This document shows positions 1-6,597 of a stretch of DNA of 10,000 nt, in pieces (within the stretch, counting starts at the first letter, position 1; the number at the start of each line of letters is the position of its first letter). The notes beneath the pieces were generated by a model, which was not told the DNA's origin, did no database searches, and saw only the letters and a list, made by a program, of their open reading frames with translations. The position numbers were made by a program, and so were the translations under genes. The DNA comes from Rheinheimera sp. (GTDB lineage: Bacteria > Pseudomonadota > Gammaproteobacteria > Enterobacterales > Alteromonadaceae): NCBI RefSeq assembly GCF_020217005.1, contig NZ_JAIWOI010000195.1, positions 1 through 10,000 on the forward strand, written 5' to 3'.

Positions 1-2367
1 CGGGTGCAAGTGAATGGGATGGAGGTGTTAGGCACTTCGTCGTCGCCTATGGATGCGCGTGGTGCTTTGTCCAGAACCAGAGCATTCGACTTTAATATCT
101 TTGCTTCTGAGCTGTTTAACCAGATTGATCTGAAAAAATCTTATTCTGCCGATCAGGAAGAAGGGGGTATAGCGGGCACTGTGAATTTACATACCGCCAA
201 ACCTTTTGATTACGACGGACCAAAAGCCAGTATTTCGGCTCAGTTGGGCACAAACAGCAACACCAACAGCTCTGATCCACGCTTCTCCGCTGTGTTCTCT
301 GAGCTCTGGTCAGATATTGGCGCCTTATTTTCTGTGACTCACAGTATCAGGTCTACCAATGAATATGGCAGCAATACCACACGCTGGCGGCGCGAAACTG
401 GTAAAAAGGCGGCGGATAGCAGTAATACTGAACTGCAAAACCTGTTGGATTCAGGCGAGTTGTGGTTTCCGCGCGGTCAGCGTTTTTCTGTCTGGGACAA
501 TGAACAACATCGTTTGGGTATCACAGCAGCATTGCAATACAAACCCAGTCAGGATTTTAGTCTGGTGCTGGACTGGATGCGGGGCAAACTACAAAACCAG
601 TTGGCAGAACATCATATGGCGGTCAAAGACAATGATCTGGTGAATGAGCTGATCTGGCGTCCAAGTGCCAAAGGTGACAAAGAAGTCGTCTATGCCAGCT
701 ATAAAAATGCCAGCTGGCGCAACGAAAGCCGTGAGGATTACAACGAGTCAGTGTTTGAGCAAATCAGTTTGGCAGCCGACTGGGAAGTCACAGCTCAGCT
801 GCAGATCAGCGCTTTGCTGGGCCAGAGTTCATCTGACTATAGCCAGCCACTGTTACAAAAGCTCAATATTGAAGCGAAGAGAAAAGCCAGCATCATCACT
901 GACTTCAGGCAAGATGCATTTTATGGCCGCAGTGATTCGTTTGATTTTGACGTCAGCGGACTGCAGGGTTATACAGTGAAAGATCTGTTTTTCCAGTCCA
1001 ACTTTATCTATTCAGCTTTTGATACTGCCAAGCTGGATTTTGATTATCAGCTGAACCATCACGACAGACTGCAGTTTGGTATCCACCATAAAAAATTCAG
1101 TAATTCAGGCTTTGAACGTGAGGCAGGTGACTTTCCATATAGCAGTGCCACACCCAGACATCAGGGCCTGACTAGCCTGAGTCCGGATCAGGTTCTGGTC
1201 TACCAGGGCCATCCGGACCAACATTGGCTGGAAGGTTCTCTGGCTGAGGTGCAAAATTATTATGGCCTGAGTGATTTTGCCCTGACCGATGCCCATACCT
1301 TATCAAACACTGTCTACGATTTGGCTGAGCAGACCAGGGCACTTTATCTGTTGTATCAGCAGTATGCAGAGTTTGCGGGTTCATCACTGCGTTCGCGTTT
1401 TGGCTTACGGTTTTTTGACACAGAAGTCAGCTCACAAGGGCTTGCCGATAGTCAGCATCTGAGTCTTCAGCGCAACTATTCGGCCTATCTGCCCAGTCTG
1501 GAGTTGGCCTATGAACCGCAGCAGGATCTGATCTGGCGCGCTGGCATGAGTAAAAATATCACCCGCCCATCTTTAGACGCTATGGCCTTTTCGGTGTATG
1601 TCAGTAAAACCTCTTTGGGGGAAACCGATCTTGGCCAAATTTCCAGAGGCAATCCACAGCTACAACCTTACGAGTCCAACAACTTTGATCTGGCGTTGGA
1701 ATGGTATTTTCATGACAGAGGTTTGGCTTCTGTTTCGCTGTTTTATAAAGACATCAACAACTTTATTCTGACTAACACCCAACAGCGGCGTTACAGTGAG
1801 CTTGGCCTGCCCGCAGAGCTTTTACCTGAAGGCAAAACTGTAGATGATATGTTTATTTTATCTTCCCCACAAAACTCGGGCTCGTCCTGCATTCAGGGGG
1901 TTGAACTGGCGTTGCAACGTGATTTGGATTTTCTGCCAACGCCTTTTGATCAGTCAGGCCTGGTCGCCAACTACACCTGGGCTGATGGCGACACTTTGTA
2001 CCAGAATGTAGAAAATTCTGGCCAAAGCCAGCGTAAAACTCTGCCGGGCTTATCCAGGCAAAGTTACAACCTGACACTCTATTACGAAACCCCGGATTGG
2101 GGTGCCCGGGTTGCAGCAGCTTACAGAAGCCGCTACATCACAAGTGTGGAAAGTGGTTCTATGGATGATGATGAGCGGGGTTATCACGCCAGCACTAACC
2201 TGGATTTTTCGGCTTATTACCGGCTAAACGCCCATATAAAACTGAACTTTGACGCTTTAAATCTGACCGACCAGCGTTATGAGTTATACAGCGATTCCAG
2301 TGACAGAGCTTACAACAGCACCTACAGTGGCCGTACTTATATGCTTGGGATTACAGCGGAGTTTTGA
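1..2367 (+). CDS. TonB-dependent outer-membrane receptor, 5' end outside window
   Basis: This is a TonB-dependent receptor, an outer-membrane beta-barrel that imports a substrate using energy passed on by TonB-ExbB-ExbD. The reading frame is open from base 1. The first visible residues, RVQVNGME, line up with residue 114 of the complete paralogue at 3637-6339, so about 113 residues (signal peptide, TonB box and the start of the plug) lie before the window. The visible part is 788 residues. It contains the rest of the plug (SADQEEGGIAGTVNL near residue 55) and the whole barrel, and it ends in Phe as barrel proteins inserted by the Bam complex usually do. The GTG at 4-6 is an internal Val codon, not a start. 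By eye, identity to the paralogue is roughly two thirds to three quarters along the whole length, with no frameshift or internal stop. The family is clear; the substrate is not readable from sequence. It probably acts on a substrate related to that of the second receptor. Confidence 0.93.
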   Translation, partial: RVQVNGMEVLGTSSSPMDARGALSRTRAFDFNIFASELFNQIDLKKSYSADQEEGGIAGTVNLHTAKPFDYDGPKASISAQLGTNSNTNSSDPRFSAVFSELWSDIGALFSVTHSIRSTNEYGSNTTRWRRETGKKAADSSNTELQNLLDSGELWFPRGQRFSVWDNEQHRLGITAALQYKPSQDFSLVLDWMRGKLQNQLAEHHMAVKDNDLVNELIWRPSAKGDKEVVYASYKNASWRNESREDYNESVFEQISLAADWEVTAQLQISALLGQSSSDYSQPLLQKLNIEAKRKASIITDFRQDAFYGRSDSFDFDVSGLQGYTVKDLFFQSNFIYSAFDTAKLDFDYQLNHHDRLQFGIHHKKFSNSGFEREAGDFPYSSATPRHQGLTSLSPDQVLVYQGHPDQHWLEGSLAEVQNYYGLSDFALTDAHTLSNTVYDLAEQTRALYLLYQQYAEFAGSSLRSRFGLRFFDTEVSSQGLADSQHLSLQRNYSAYLPSLELAYEPQQDLIWRAGMSKNITRPSLDAMAFSVYVSKTSLGETDLGQISRGNPQLQPYESNNFDLALEWYFHDRGLASVSLFYKDINNFILTNTQQRRYSELGLPAELLPEGKTVDDMFILSSPQNSGSSCIQGVELALQRDLDFLPTPFDQSGLVANYTWADGDTLYQNVENSGQSQRKTLPGLSRQSYNLTLYYETPDWGARVAAAYRSRYITSVESGSMDDDERGYHASTNLDFSAYYRLNAHIKLNFDALNLTDQRYELYSDSSDRAYNSTYSGRTYMLGITAEF

Positions 2368-2413
2368 TGGGGAACTATTGCATTTTTCTTAGGCTAAATA
2401 CGACTACTTAGGT

Positions 2414-2486
2414 TGCCCTCACTGCGAAAATGTGGGGGCAGGGTTTATCCCTGCCCGTCTCGCGTCCAAACGACAGTCTGGGCGAG
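2414..2486. repeat. Three-hairpin structured intergenic element
   Basis: The 129-nt gap between two convergent genes is mostly inverted repeats. Hairpin 1 pairs 2414-2422 with 2432-2440 (9 bp with one G-U, loop TGCGAAAAT). Hairpin 2 pairs GGGCAGGG (2436-2443) with CCCTGCCC (2449-2456), a perfect 8-bp stem around loop TTTAT. Hairpin 3 pairs 2459-2463 with 2482-2486, and 2466-2471 with 2476-2481, with a 2-nt bulge and loop GACA. Hairpins 1 and 2 share bases 2436-2440, so they cannot form together. None has a good run of T after it, so a classical intrinsic terminator is not obvious. A REP-like dispersed repeat or a bidirectional transcript end fits better. The pairings are seen directly; the role is inferred. 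Confidence 0.6.
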
Positions 2487-2496
2487 TTGTATGCTT

Positions 2497-2760
2497 TTAA
2501 CGATAAAAAGCTTCTACTTTGCCTTTTAACGTCATCAGTAACGGCTGACCACGACGGTCCAGCGCTTTGGCAGCCGCCACTTTCACCCAACCTTCGCTGA
2601 TGCAGTACTCTTCCACATCAAAACGTTCTTTGCCGTTCAGGCGAATACCTACGTCATATTCAAAAATAGCGGCGACATAATGTGGGCTGCGTGGGTTGAT
2701 GCAAAGACGATCCGGTAAATCCGGACGTGCTGCTGTGTCTTGAGTGCTGGTTTCTGTCAT
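2497..2760 (-). CDS. DUF3297 family small protein
   Basis: This 87-residue protein of unknown function matches the DUF3297 pattern: a short variable N-terminus, then LPDRLCINPRSPHY, the segment NGKERFDVEEYC, ISEGWVKV, and a final KGKVEAFYR. Members are sometimes mislabelled as glutathione peroxidase, but no catalytic Cys/Sec motif of that kind is present. It has no signal peptide or membrane segment, so it is probably cytosolic. The ATG at 2758-2760 is chosen as start because it gives the usual family length and sits about 25 nt downstream of a good promoter. An in-frame ATG at 2791-2793 overlaps that promoter's -10 box, and an in-frame TTG at 2818-2820 is part of its -35 box, so both are unlikely. 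The ribosome binding site is weak (AGGCCG). The gene is divergent from the FKBP gene and convergent with the first receptor. The family call is confident; the function is unknown. Confidence 0.85.
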   Translation of the reverse strand: MTETSTQDTAARPDLPDRLCINPRSPHYVAAIFEYDVGIRLNGKERFDVEEYCISEGWVKVAAAKALDRRGQPLLMTLKGKVEAFYR

Positions 2761-2791
2761 GGCTTCGGCCTGTAATGAAAAATCGTGCGCC

Positions 2792-2820
2792 ATTGTAGGC
2801 AAAGCCGGCATTGGGCTCAA
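2792..2820 (-). promoter_or_regulatory. Sigma70-type promoter of the DUF3297 gene
   Basis: Read on the minus strand, TTGAGC (2820-2815) and TACAAT (2797-2792) stand 17 bp apart, matching 4/6 and 5/6 of the sigma70 consensus. Transcription would start near 2785 and leave a leader of about 25 nt before the ATG at 2760. This placement also settles the choice of start codon. Confidence 0.6.
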
Positions 2821-2893
2821 GAGTGGCGGTTACAAACTAACAAAAACAAAGGAAAACAGAGATAAAGGTTGCTGCAGGTTTTACTGCTTAACT

Positions 2894-2922
2894 TTGACCA
2901 AAACCACTATGCACCCTAAGAT
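2894..2922 (+). promoter_or_regulatory. Sigma70-type promoter of the FKBP gene
   Basis: TTGACC (2894-2899) and TAAGAT (2917-2922) are separated by exactly 17 bp, matching 5/6 and 4/6 of consensus. Transcription would begin around 2929, about 27 nt before the ATG at 2956. With the opposing promoter at 2792-2820 it makes the 195-nt gap 2761-2955 a divergent promoter region. Confidence 0.6.
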
Positions 2923-2955
2923 AGCCCTCATTAAACTTAATGGATCGGGTCTACT

Positions 2956-3426
2956 ATGAAAATTGCTTTAATCATCCTCGTGCTTGCTTGTGTAGCTTAT
3001 TACTTCTACAACAACGCCAATAACCAAAAAGCTGCAGCGCTGAATCTGGAAAAAGGCAGCGCATTTTTAGCAGAAAACAGTAAAAAAGACGGCGTTAAAA
3101 GTACAGCTTCAGGTCTGCAATATGAAGTGTTACAAAGTGGCAGCGGCGACAGCCATCCAAGCGCCAGTAGTACAGTGCGGGTGCATTACCACGGCACCTT
3201 AATCGACGGCACAGTATTCGATTCGTCAGTTGAGCGCGGCGAAACTATTTCCTTCCCTTTAAACCGCGTGATTCCGGGCTGGACCGAAGGCGTACAGTTA
3301 ATGAAAGTGGGCGATAAATTCCGCTTTTATATCCCTTCTAATCTGGGTTATGGCAACCGCAGCGCTGGCAAAATCCCGGCAGGTTCAACCCTGATTTTTG
3401 ATGTGGAGTTGTTTGAGATTCAATAA
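2956..3426 (+). CDS. Membrane-anchored FKBP-type peptidyl-prolyl cis-trans isomerase
   Basis: This 156-residue protein catalyses cis-trans isomerisation of X-Pro bonds to help proteins fold. Residues 2-18 form one hydrophobic segment beginning right after MK, with no clear cleavage site. It should anchor the enzyme in the inner membrane with the catalytic domain in the periplasm. A low-complexity linker follows, and the FKBP domain spans about residues 53-156. The residues that line the FKBP12 pocket are all present: Tyr78, Phe89-Asp90, Phe100, Val105-Ile106, Trp109, Tyr132 and Phe148, so the enzyme should be active. It lacks the long dimerisation arm of FklB/FkpA. Cys12 sits in VLAC, which is a poor lipobox because of Leu at -2, so a lipoprotein is possible but less likely. 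The ribosome binding site is weak (GGATCGGG). A hairpin follows the stop codon, so the gene is probably transcribed alone. Confidence 0.92.
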   Translation: MKIALIILVLACVAYYFYNNANNQKAAALNLEKGSAFLAENSKKDGVKSTASGLQYEVLQSGSGDSHPSASSTVRVHYHGTLIDGTVFDSSVERGETISFPLNRVIPGWTEGVQLMKVGDKFRFYIPSNLGYGNRSAGKIPAGSTLIFDVELFEIQ

Positions 3427-3434
3427 CTGTGTAG

Positions 3435-3458
3435 AGCGGGCATGATGTCCGCTTTCTA
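3435..3458 (+). terminator. Probable weak intrinsic terminator after the FKBP gene
   Basis: AGCGGGCA (3435-3442) pairs with TGTCCGCT (3446-3453) as an 8-bp stem with one G-U pair and loop TGA, nine bases after the stop codon. The tail that follows (TTCTA) is only modestly T-rich, so termination may be partial. Confidence 0.5.
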
Positions 3459-3636
3459 AAGCTCAAGGTGGAGGCTCAGTTTCGGTTTAAGCTAACTTTA
3501 CCCCCATCGTAAAAAAACTTTCATAAACTTTTTTGTCCATAAATCACTGTTTGTTGCTCTTTAGGAGGACTGCTGCGCTTTTAGGCCTGGCAGAACTACT
3601 GAATCAGCTCAACTAAACAGGAATAATGGATTAATT
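3459..3636 (+). promoter_or_regulatory. Leader region upstream of the complete TBDR
   Basis: The gap holds an A/T-rich tract at 3511-3545 with two CATAAA copies (3522-3527 and 3538-3543) that could serve in a promoter; neither has a convincing -35 partner at standard spacing. A strong Shine-Dalgarno-like AGGAGGA at 3563-3569 is not followed by any usable start codon. The likely ribosome site of the receptor, AGGA at 3619-3622, is 14 nt from the ATG, which is longer than usual. I see no operator I can name and no known riboswitch. Confidence 0.35.
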
Positions 3637-6339
3637 ATGAAGACGAATCTTCGCAAGAGTCATCTGGCTTTGGCCGTGCTGGCTGCACTGCCGGCTTTAA
3701 TCGCCCCTATCGCCTTAGCTCAATCTAATGCAGAAGCTAAAGCCGCAGAAACAGAAGTGATTGAAGTCAAAGGCTTTCGCAGCTCTATTATCAAAGCCAA
3801 AGATCTGAAACGGGAAGCTATGATCGCTCAGGACTCGATAGTGGCCGAAGATATTGCCGATTTTCCTGACCTGAACCTGGCCGACTCCTTACAGCGTGTG
3901 CCTGGTGTCACTATTACCCGCGAAGGTGGCGAAGGCCGGCAGATTTCTTTGCGTGGTTTAGGCCCTGATTTTACCCGGGTGCAGGTCAACGGCATGGAAG
4001 CTTTAGGGACTTCGTCTTCGCCTATGGATGCGCGTGGTGGTGTGTCCCGTACCAGAGCTTTTGACTTTAATATTTTTGCTTCTGAACTCTTTAACCAGAT
4101 TGATGTGAAAAAATCTTTTTCTGCTGATCAGGAAGAAGGTGGCATAGCTGGTACTGTCAATTTACGTACCGCCAAACCTTTTGATTACGACGGTGCTCAG
4201 GCGGCCATTTCTGCTCAGGCAGGAACCAACAGCAACACAGACAGCACCGACCCTCGTGTTGCTGCTTTATTGTCGAATACCTGGTCAGATTTCGGCGCTT
4301 TAGTGTCTGTGGCTTACAGCGACAGAGCCACCAACGAATACGGCACCAACACGACGCGCTGGCGTCGTGAAGGTGGTAAAAAAGCGGCCGATGCCAGCGA
4401 CACTGAACTGCAGGCACTACTGAACTCAGGTGAGCTGTGGTTCCCGCGTGGCCACCGTTATTCAGTCTGGGAAAATGAGCAAAACCGTTTAGGTATTACG
4501 GCTGCTTTGCAGTACAAACCCAGCTCAGACTTCAGCCTGGTGCTGGACCTGATGCACGGCAAACTGGAGAACGAATTGTCTGAGCATCATATGGCGGTGA
4601 AGGACAACTCGACTGTTAACAGCCTGGTGTGGCGCGACAATAACGGCAGCAAAGAAGTGGTGTATGCCGATTATAAAAACGCCACCTGGCGTAATGAAAA
4701 CCGTCAGGATCACAATGAGTCGGTGTTAGATCAGATCAGCTTAACTGCAGACTGGACTTTGACTGACGATTTAAAAATGAGTGCTCTGATAGGCCATAGC
4801 TCTTCTGATTACGAGCAGCCGCGTGTGAACAAGCTGAATATCGAAGCCAGTAAAAAAGTGAATATTATTACTGATTTTACCCAGGACGCTTTTTACGGTC
4901 ACAGCTATTCACCCAGCTTTGATGTCACCACTTTGGCTGGTTACACAGTTAAAGATTTGTACTTTCAGTCCAACTTTATCTACTCCGACTTTGATAATGC
5001 CAAATTGGATTTTGACTATGGTTTAACCGACAGCTCCAGTCTGAAATTTGGTGCCAACTATAAAAAGTTCACCAACACAGGTTTTGAGCGGGTGGCGCAG
5101 GATTTCCCAAGCAATAAAGCTACGCCACAAAATCAGGGGGTGAAAACCCTGACGGCTGAACAGGTTCAGGTCTTTAATGGCCATCCGGATAAAAGCTGGT
5201 TACAAGGCGATATGGCAGCGTTACAGGCATTTTATGGCCTGACCGATTTCACCTTAACGGAGGCCTACACAGTGGAAAGTTCGGCTTATGATTTAGCTGA
5301 AGAAACTCAGGCGGCTTATCTGGTCTACGATACCGAATACGATGTAGCGGGTATGCCGCTGCGCGCCAATATAGGCGTGCGTTACTTCACCACAGAGTTA
5401 ACTTCTAAGGGCTTGTCCAAAGGTATTCCAACAGAGATGGTGCGTGATTATTCAGACTATTTGCCCAGCCTGAACATTGCCTACGAGTTTGCTGAAGATG
5501 TGATTTGGCGTACTGGCCTGAGTAAAAATATGACCCGTCCTTCATTAGGGGCTATGGCGTTTTCGGCCAATGTTAGCCAAACCTCGTTGGGCGAAAATGA
5601 CATAGGCCAGATTTCAGTGGGTAACCCGCATTTGCAGCCTTTTGAATCGGATAACTTTGATACGGCGCTGGAATGGTATTTTGAAGATGTAGGTTTGTTG
5701 TCTGCCGCAGTGTTTTACAAAGACATTAATAACTTTATCGTCACTGAAACTCAGCAGATTGTGTACAGCGAACTGGGTTTGCCGGCTGAATTGTTACCAA
5801 AAGGAAAAACGGTAAACGACATTTTTAATGTGTCGTCACCACAAAACTCAGATTCGTCCACCATCAAAGGTTTTGAACTGGCCATGCAACGGGATCTGGA
5901 TTTCCTGCCAGCACCTTTTAATAACTTAGGCGTGATCGCCAACTACACCTGGGCGGACGGCAATACCTTGTATCGTAACGTGGAAAACTCTGGTGAAGAT
6001 CAGGTGAAAGCATTCCCTGGTTTATCCAAACAGAGTTACAACTTCACGCTGTATTACGAAACTGAACAATGGGGTGCCCGTGTGGCTGCGGCTTACCGCA
6101 GTGACTACATCACAGCGGTGGAAAGTGGCTCGATTGACGATGATGAGCGCGGTTACCATGCTACCACCAACGTCGATTTCTCTGCCTTTTACCGTTTAAG
6201 CGACAGCATAAAACTGAACCTGGAAGCGATCAACCTGACCAATGTACGGGATGAGTTGTACAGTGATTCCAGCGACAGAGCCTATAACACCACCTTTAGT
6301 GGCAGGACTTATATGGCCGGCGTGACAGTACAGTTCTAA
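3637..6339 (+). CDS. TonB-dependent outer-membrane receptor (TonB-Xanth-Caul type)
   Basis: This is a complete TonB-dependent receptor of 900 residues that imports a ligand across the outer membrane using TonB energy. Residues 1-28 are a signal peptide (basic MKTNLRKSH, a hydrophobic core, and cleavage after ALA before Gln29). A TonB-box-like stretch lies at about 41-47 (VIEVKGF). The plug covers about 60-190 and includes the family hallmarks FPDLNLADSLQRVPGV, RGLGPDFTRVQVNGM and EEGGIAGTVNL. The rest is the 22-strand-type barrel, ending SGRTYMAGVTVQF with the terminal Phe needed for Bam-dependent insertion. There is no N-terminal secretin/TonB-like extension, so it is not a FecA-type signalling receptor. 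It is a close paralogue of the receptor at 1-2367. The PHP lipoprotein gene 255 nt downstream on the same strand hints at a shared substrate. Receptors of this subfamily are often linked to polymer or oligomer uptake, but the ligand cannot be read from sequence. Confidence 0.96.
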   Translation: MKTNLRKSHLALAVLAALPALIAPIALAQSNAEAKAAETEVIEVKGFRSSIIKAKDLKREAMIAQDSIVAEDIADFPDLNLADSLQRVPGVTITREGGEGRQISLRGLGPDFTRVQVNGMEALGTSSSPMDARGGVSRTRAFDFNIFASELFNQIDVKKSFSADQEEGGIAGTVNLRTAKPFDYDGAQAAISAQAGTNSNTDSTDPRVAALLSNTWSDFGALVSVAYSDRATNEYGTNTTRWRREGGKKAADASDTELQALLNSGELWFPRGHRYSVWENEQNRLGITAALQYKPSSDFSLVLDLMHGKLENELSEHHMAVKDNSTVNSLVWRDNNGSKEVVYADYKNATWRNENRQDHNESVLDQISLTADWTLTDDLKMSALIGHSSSDYEQPRVNKLNIEASKKVNIITDFTQDAFYGHSYSPSFDVTTLAGYTVKDLYFQSNFIYSDFDNAKLDFDYGLTDSSSLKFGANYKKFTNTGFERVAQDFPSNKATPQNQGVKTLTAEQVQVFNGHPDKSWLQGDMAALQAFYGLTDFTLTEAYTVESSAYDLAEETQAAYLVYDTEYDVAGMPLRANIGVRYFTTELTSKGLSKGIPTEMVRDYSDYLPSLNIAYEFAEDVIWRTGLSKNMTRPSLGAMAFSANVSQTSLGENDIGQISVGNPHLQPFESDNFDTALEWYFEDVGLLSAAVFYKDINNFIVTETQQIVYSELGLPAELLPKGKTVNDIFNVSSPQNSDSSTIKGFELAMQRDLDFLPAPFNNLGVIANYTWADGNTLYRNVENSGEDQVKAFPGLSKQSYNFTLYYETEQWGARVAAAYRSDYITAVESGSIDDDERGYHATTNVDFSAFYRLSDSIKLNLEAINLTNVRDELYSDSSDRAYNTTFSGRTYMAGVTVQF

Positions 6340-6353
6340 TTGCCGCCTTCGTA

Positions 6354-6544
6354 CTTGAAGCTGCAGCTTCGTTGACTGCGCGCTTTCGCCCCAGTCACAT
6401 AGGTTTACTATGCTCCTGGGGTCTCAAGCGCTTGTCGCCTCGCTGCAGCATCAATTACTTTGGCGACGCCTCTTTGCTTGAAGCTGTAGCTTTGTTGACT
6501 GCGTGCTTTCGCCTCGCTGCAGCGTCAATTACTTTGGCTAAGCC
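6354..6544. repeat. Two-copy intergenic repeat unit, one copy interrupted
   Basis: Two copies of a ~68-nt unit lie in the gap between the receptor and the hydrolase. The left half is 6354-6390 versus 6477-6513 (34 of 37 bases equal, all three differences C to T). The right half is 6435-6470 versus 6509-6544 (33 of 36 equal). The second copy runs straight from left to right half. The first copy carries 49 extra bases (6391-6439) at the junction. Unit 1 begins with the perfect palindrome GAAGCTGCAGCTTC (6357-6370), which is decayed in unit 2. It resembles dispersed intergenic repeats of marine gammaproteobacteria as I remember them; no protein is encoded. Confidence 0.75.
6389..6421. repeat. 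Imperfect hairpin inside the repeat insert
   Basis: CCCCAG (6389-6394) pairs with CTGGGG (6416-6421) and CATAG (6398-6402) with CTATG (6408-6412), with a symmetric 3x3 internal loop (TCA/CTC) and apical loop GTTTA. Next to it is a perfect palindrome, CAAGCGCTTG (6425-6434). The structured insert is flanked by similar sequences, GCGCTTTCGCC (6380-6390) and GCGCTTGTCGCC (6428-6439), which may be how it was gained or lost. Confidence 0.7.
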
Positions 6545-6547
6545 TGT

Positions 6548-6577
6548 GGGGTCAGGCCCTGGATTTTGCCTGACCCC
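6548..6577. repeat. REP-like hairpin next to the hydrolase start
   Basis: GGGGTCAGGC (6548-6557) and GCCTGACCCC (6568-6577) form a perfect 10-bp stem around a 10-nt loop. It ends 6 nt before the AAGGAG ribosome site of the hydrolase. No T run follows, so it is not a standard terminator. GGGTCAGG-type palindromes are, from memory, common in REP sequences mobilised by RAYT transposases; no such transposase is in the window. In mRNA that reads through, it would place a stable structure just before the translation start. Confidence 0.65.
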
Positions 6578-6583
6578 CTCAAT

Positions 6584-6597
6584 AAGGAGCTATTTTG
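6584..6597 (+). promoter_or_regulatory. Strong ribosome binding site selecting a TTG start
   Basis: AAGGAG (6584-6589) lies 5 nt before TTG (6595-6597). The strong site at good spacing supports this rare start codon. The next in-frame Met (residue 28) would remove the lipoprotein signal peptide. Confidence 0.8.

Noticed and set aside
1..2367. First receptor as a pseudogene or truncated copy
   Set aside because: The frame is intact to a normal C-terminal Phe, and the missing N-terminus is explained by the window edge, since base 1 falls exactly within the aligned gene.
2744..2959. Plus-strand open frame of 71 codons across the divergent promoter gap
   Set aside because: It overlaps the DUF3297 N-terminus and both promoters, has no protein-like pattern, and no convincing ribosome site.
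2956..2991. FKBP as a lipoprotein through Cys12
   Set aside because: VLAC has Leu at -2 and the N-region is only two residues long; a membrane anchor explains the segment better, though this is not excluded.
3626..3634. Two-codon mini-ORF ATG GAT TAA just before the receptor start
   Set aside because: AGGA is only 3 nt away and the frame is trivially short; it can arise by chance in A/T-rich leader DNA.
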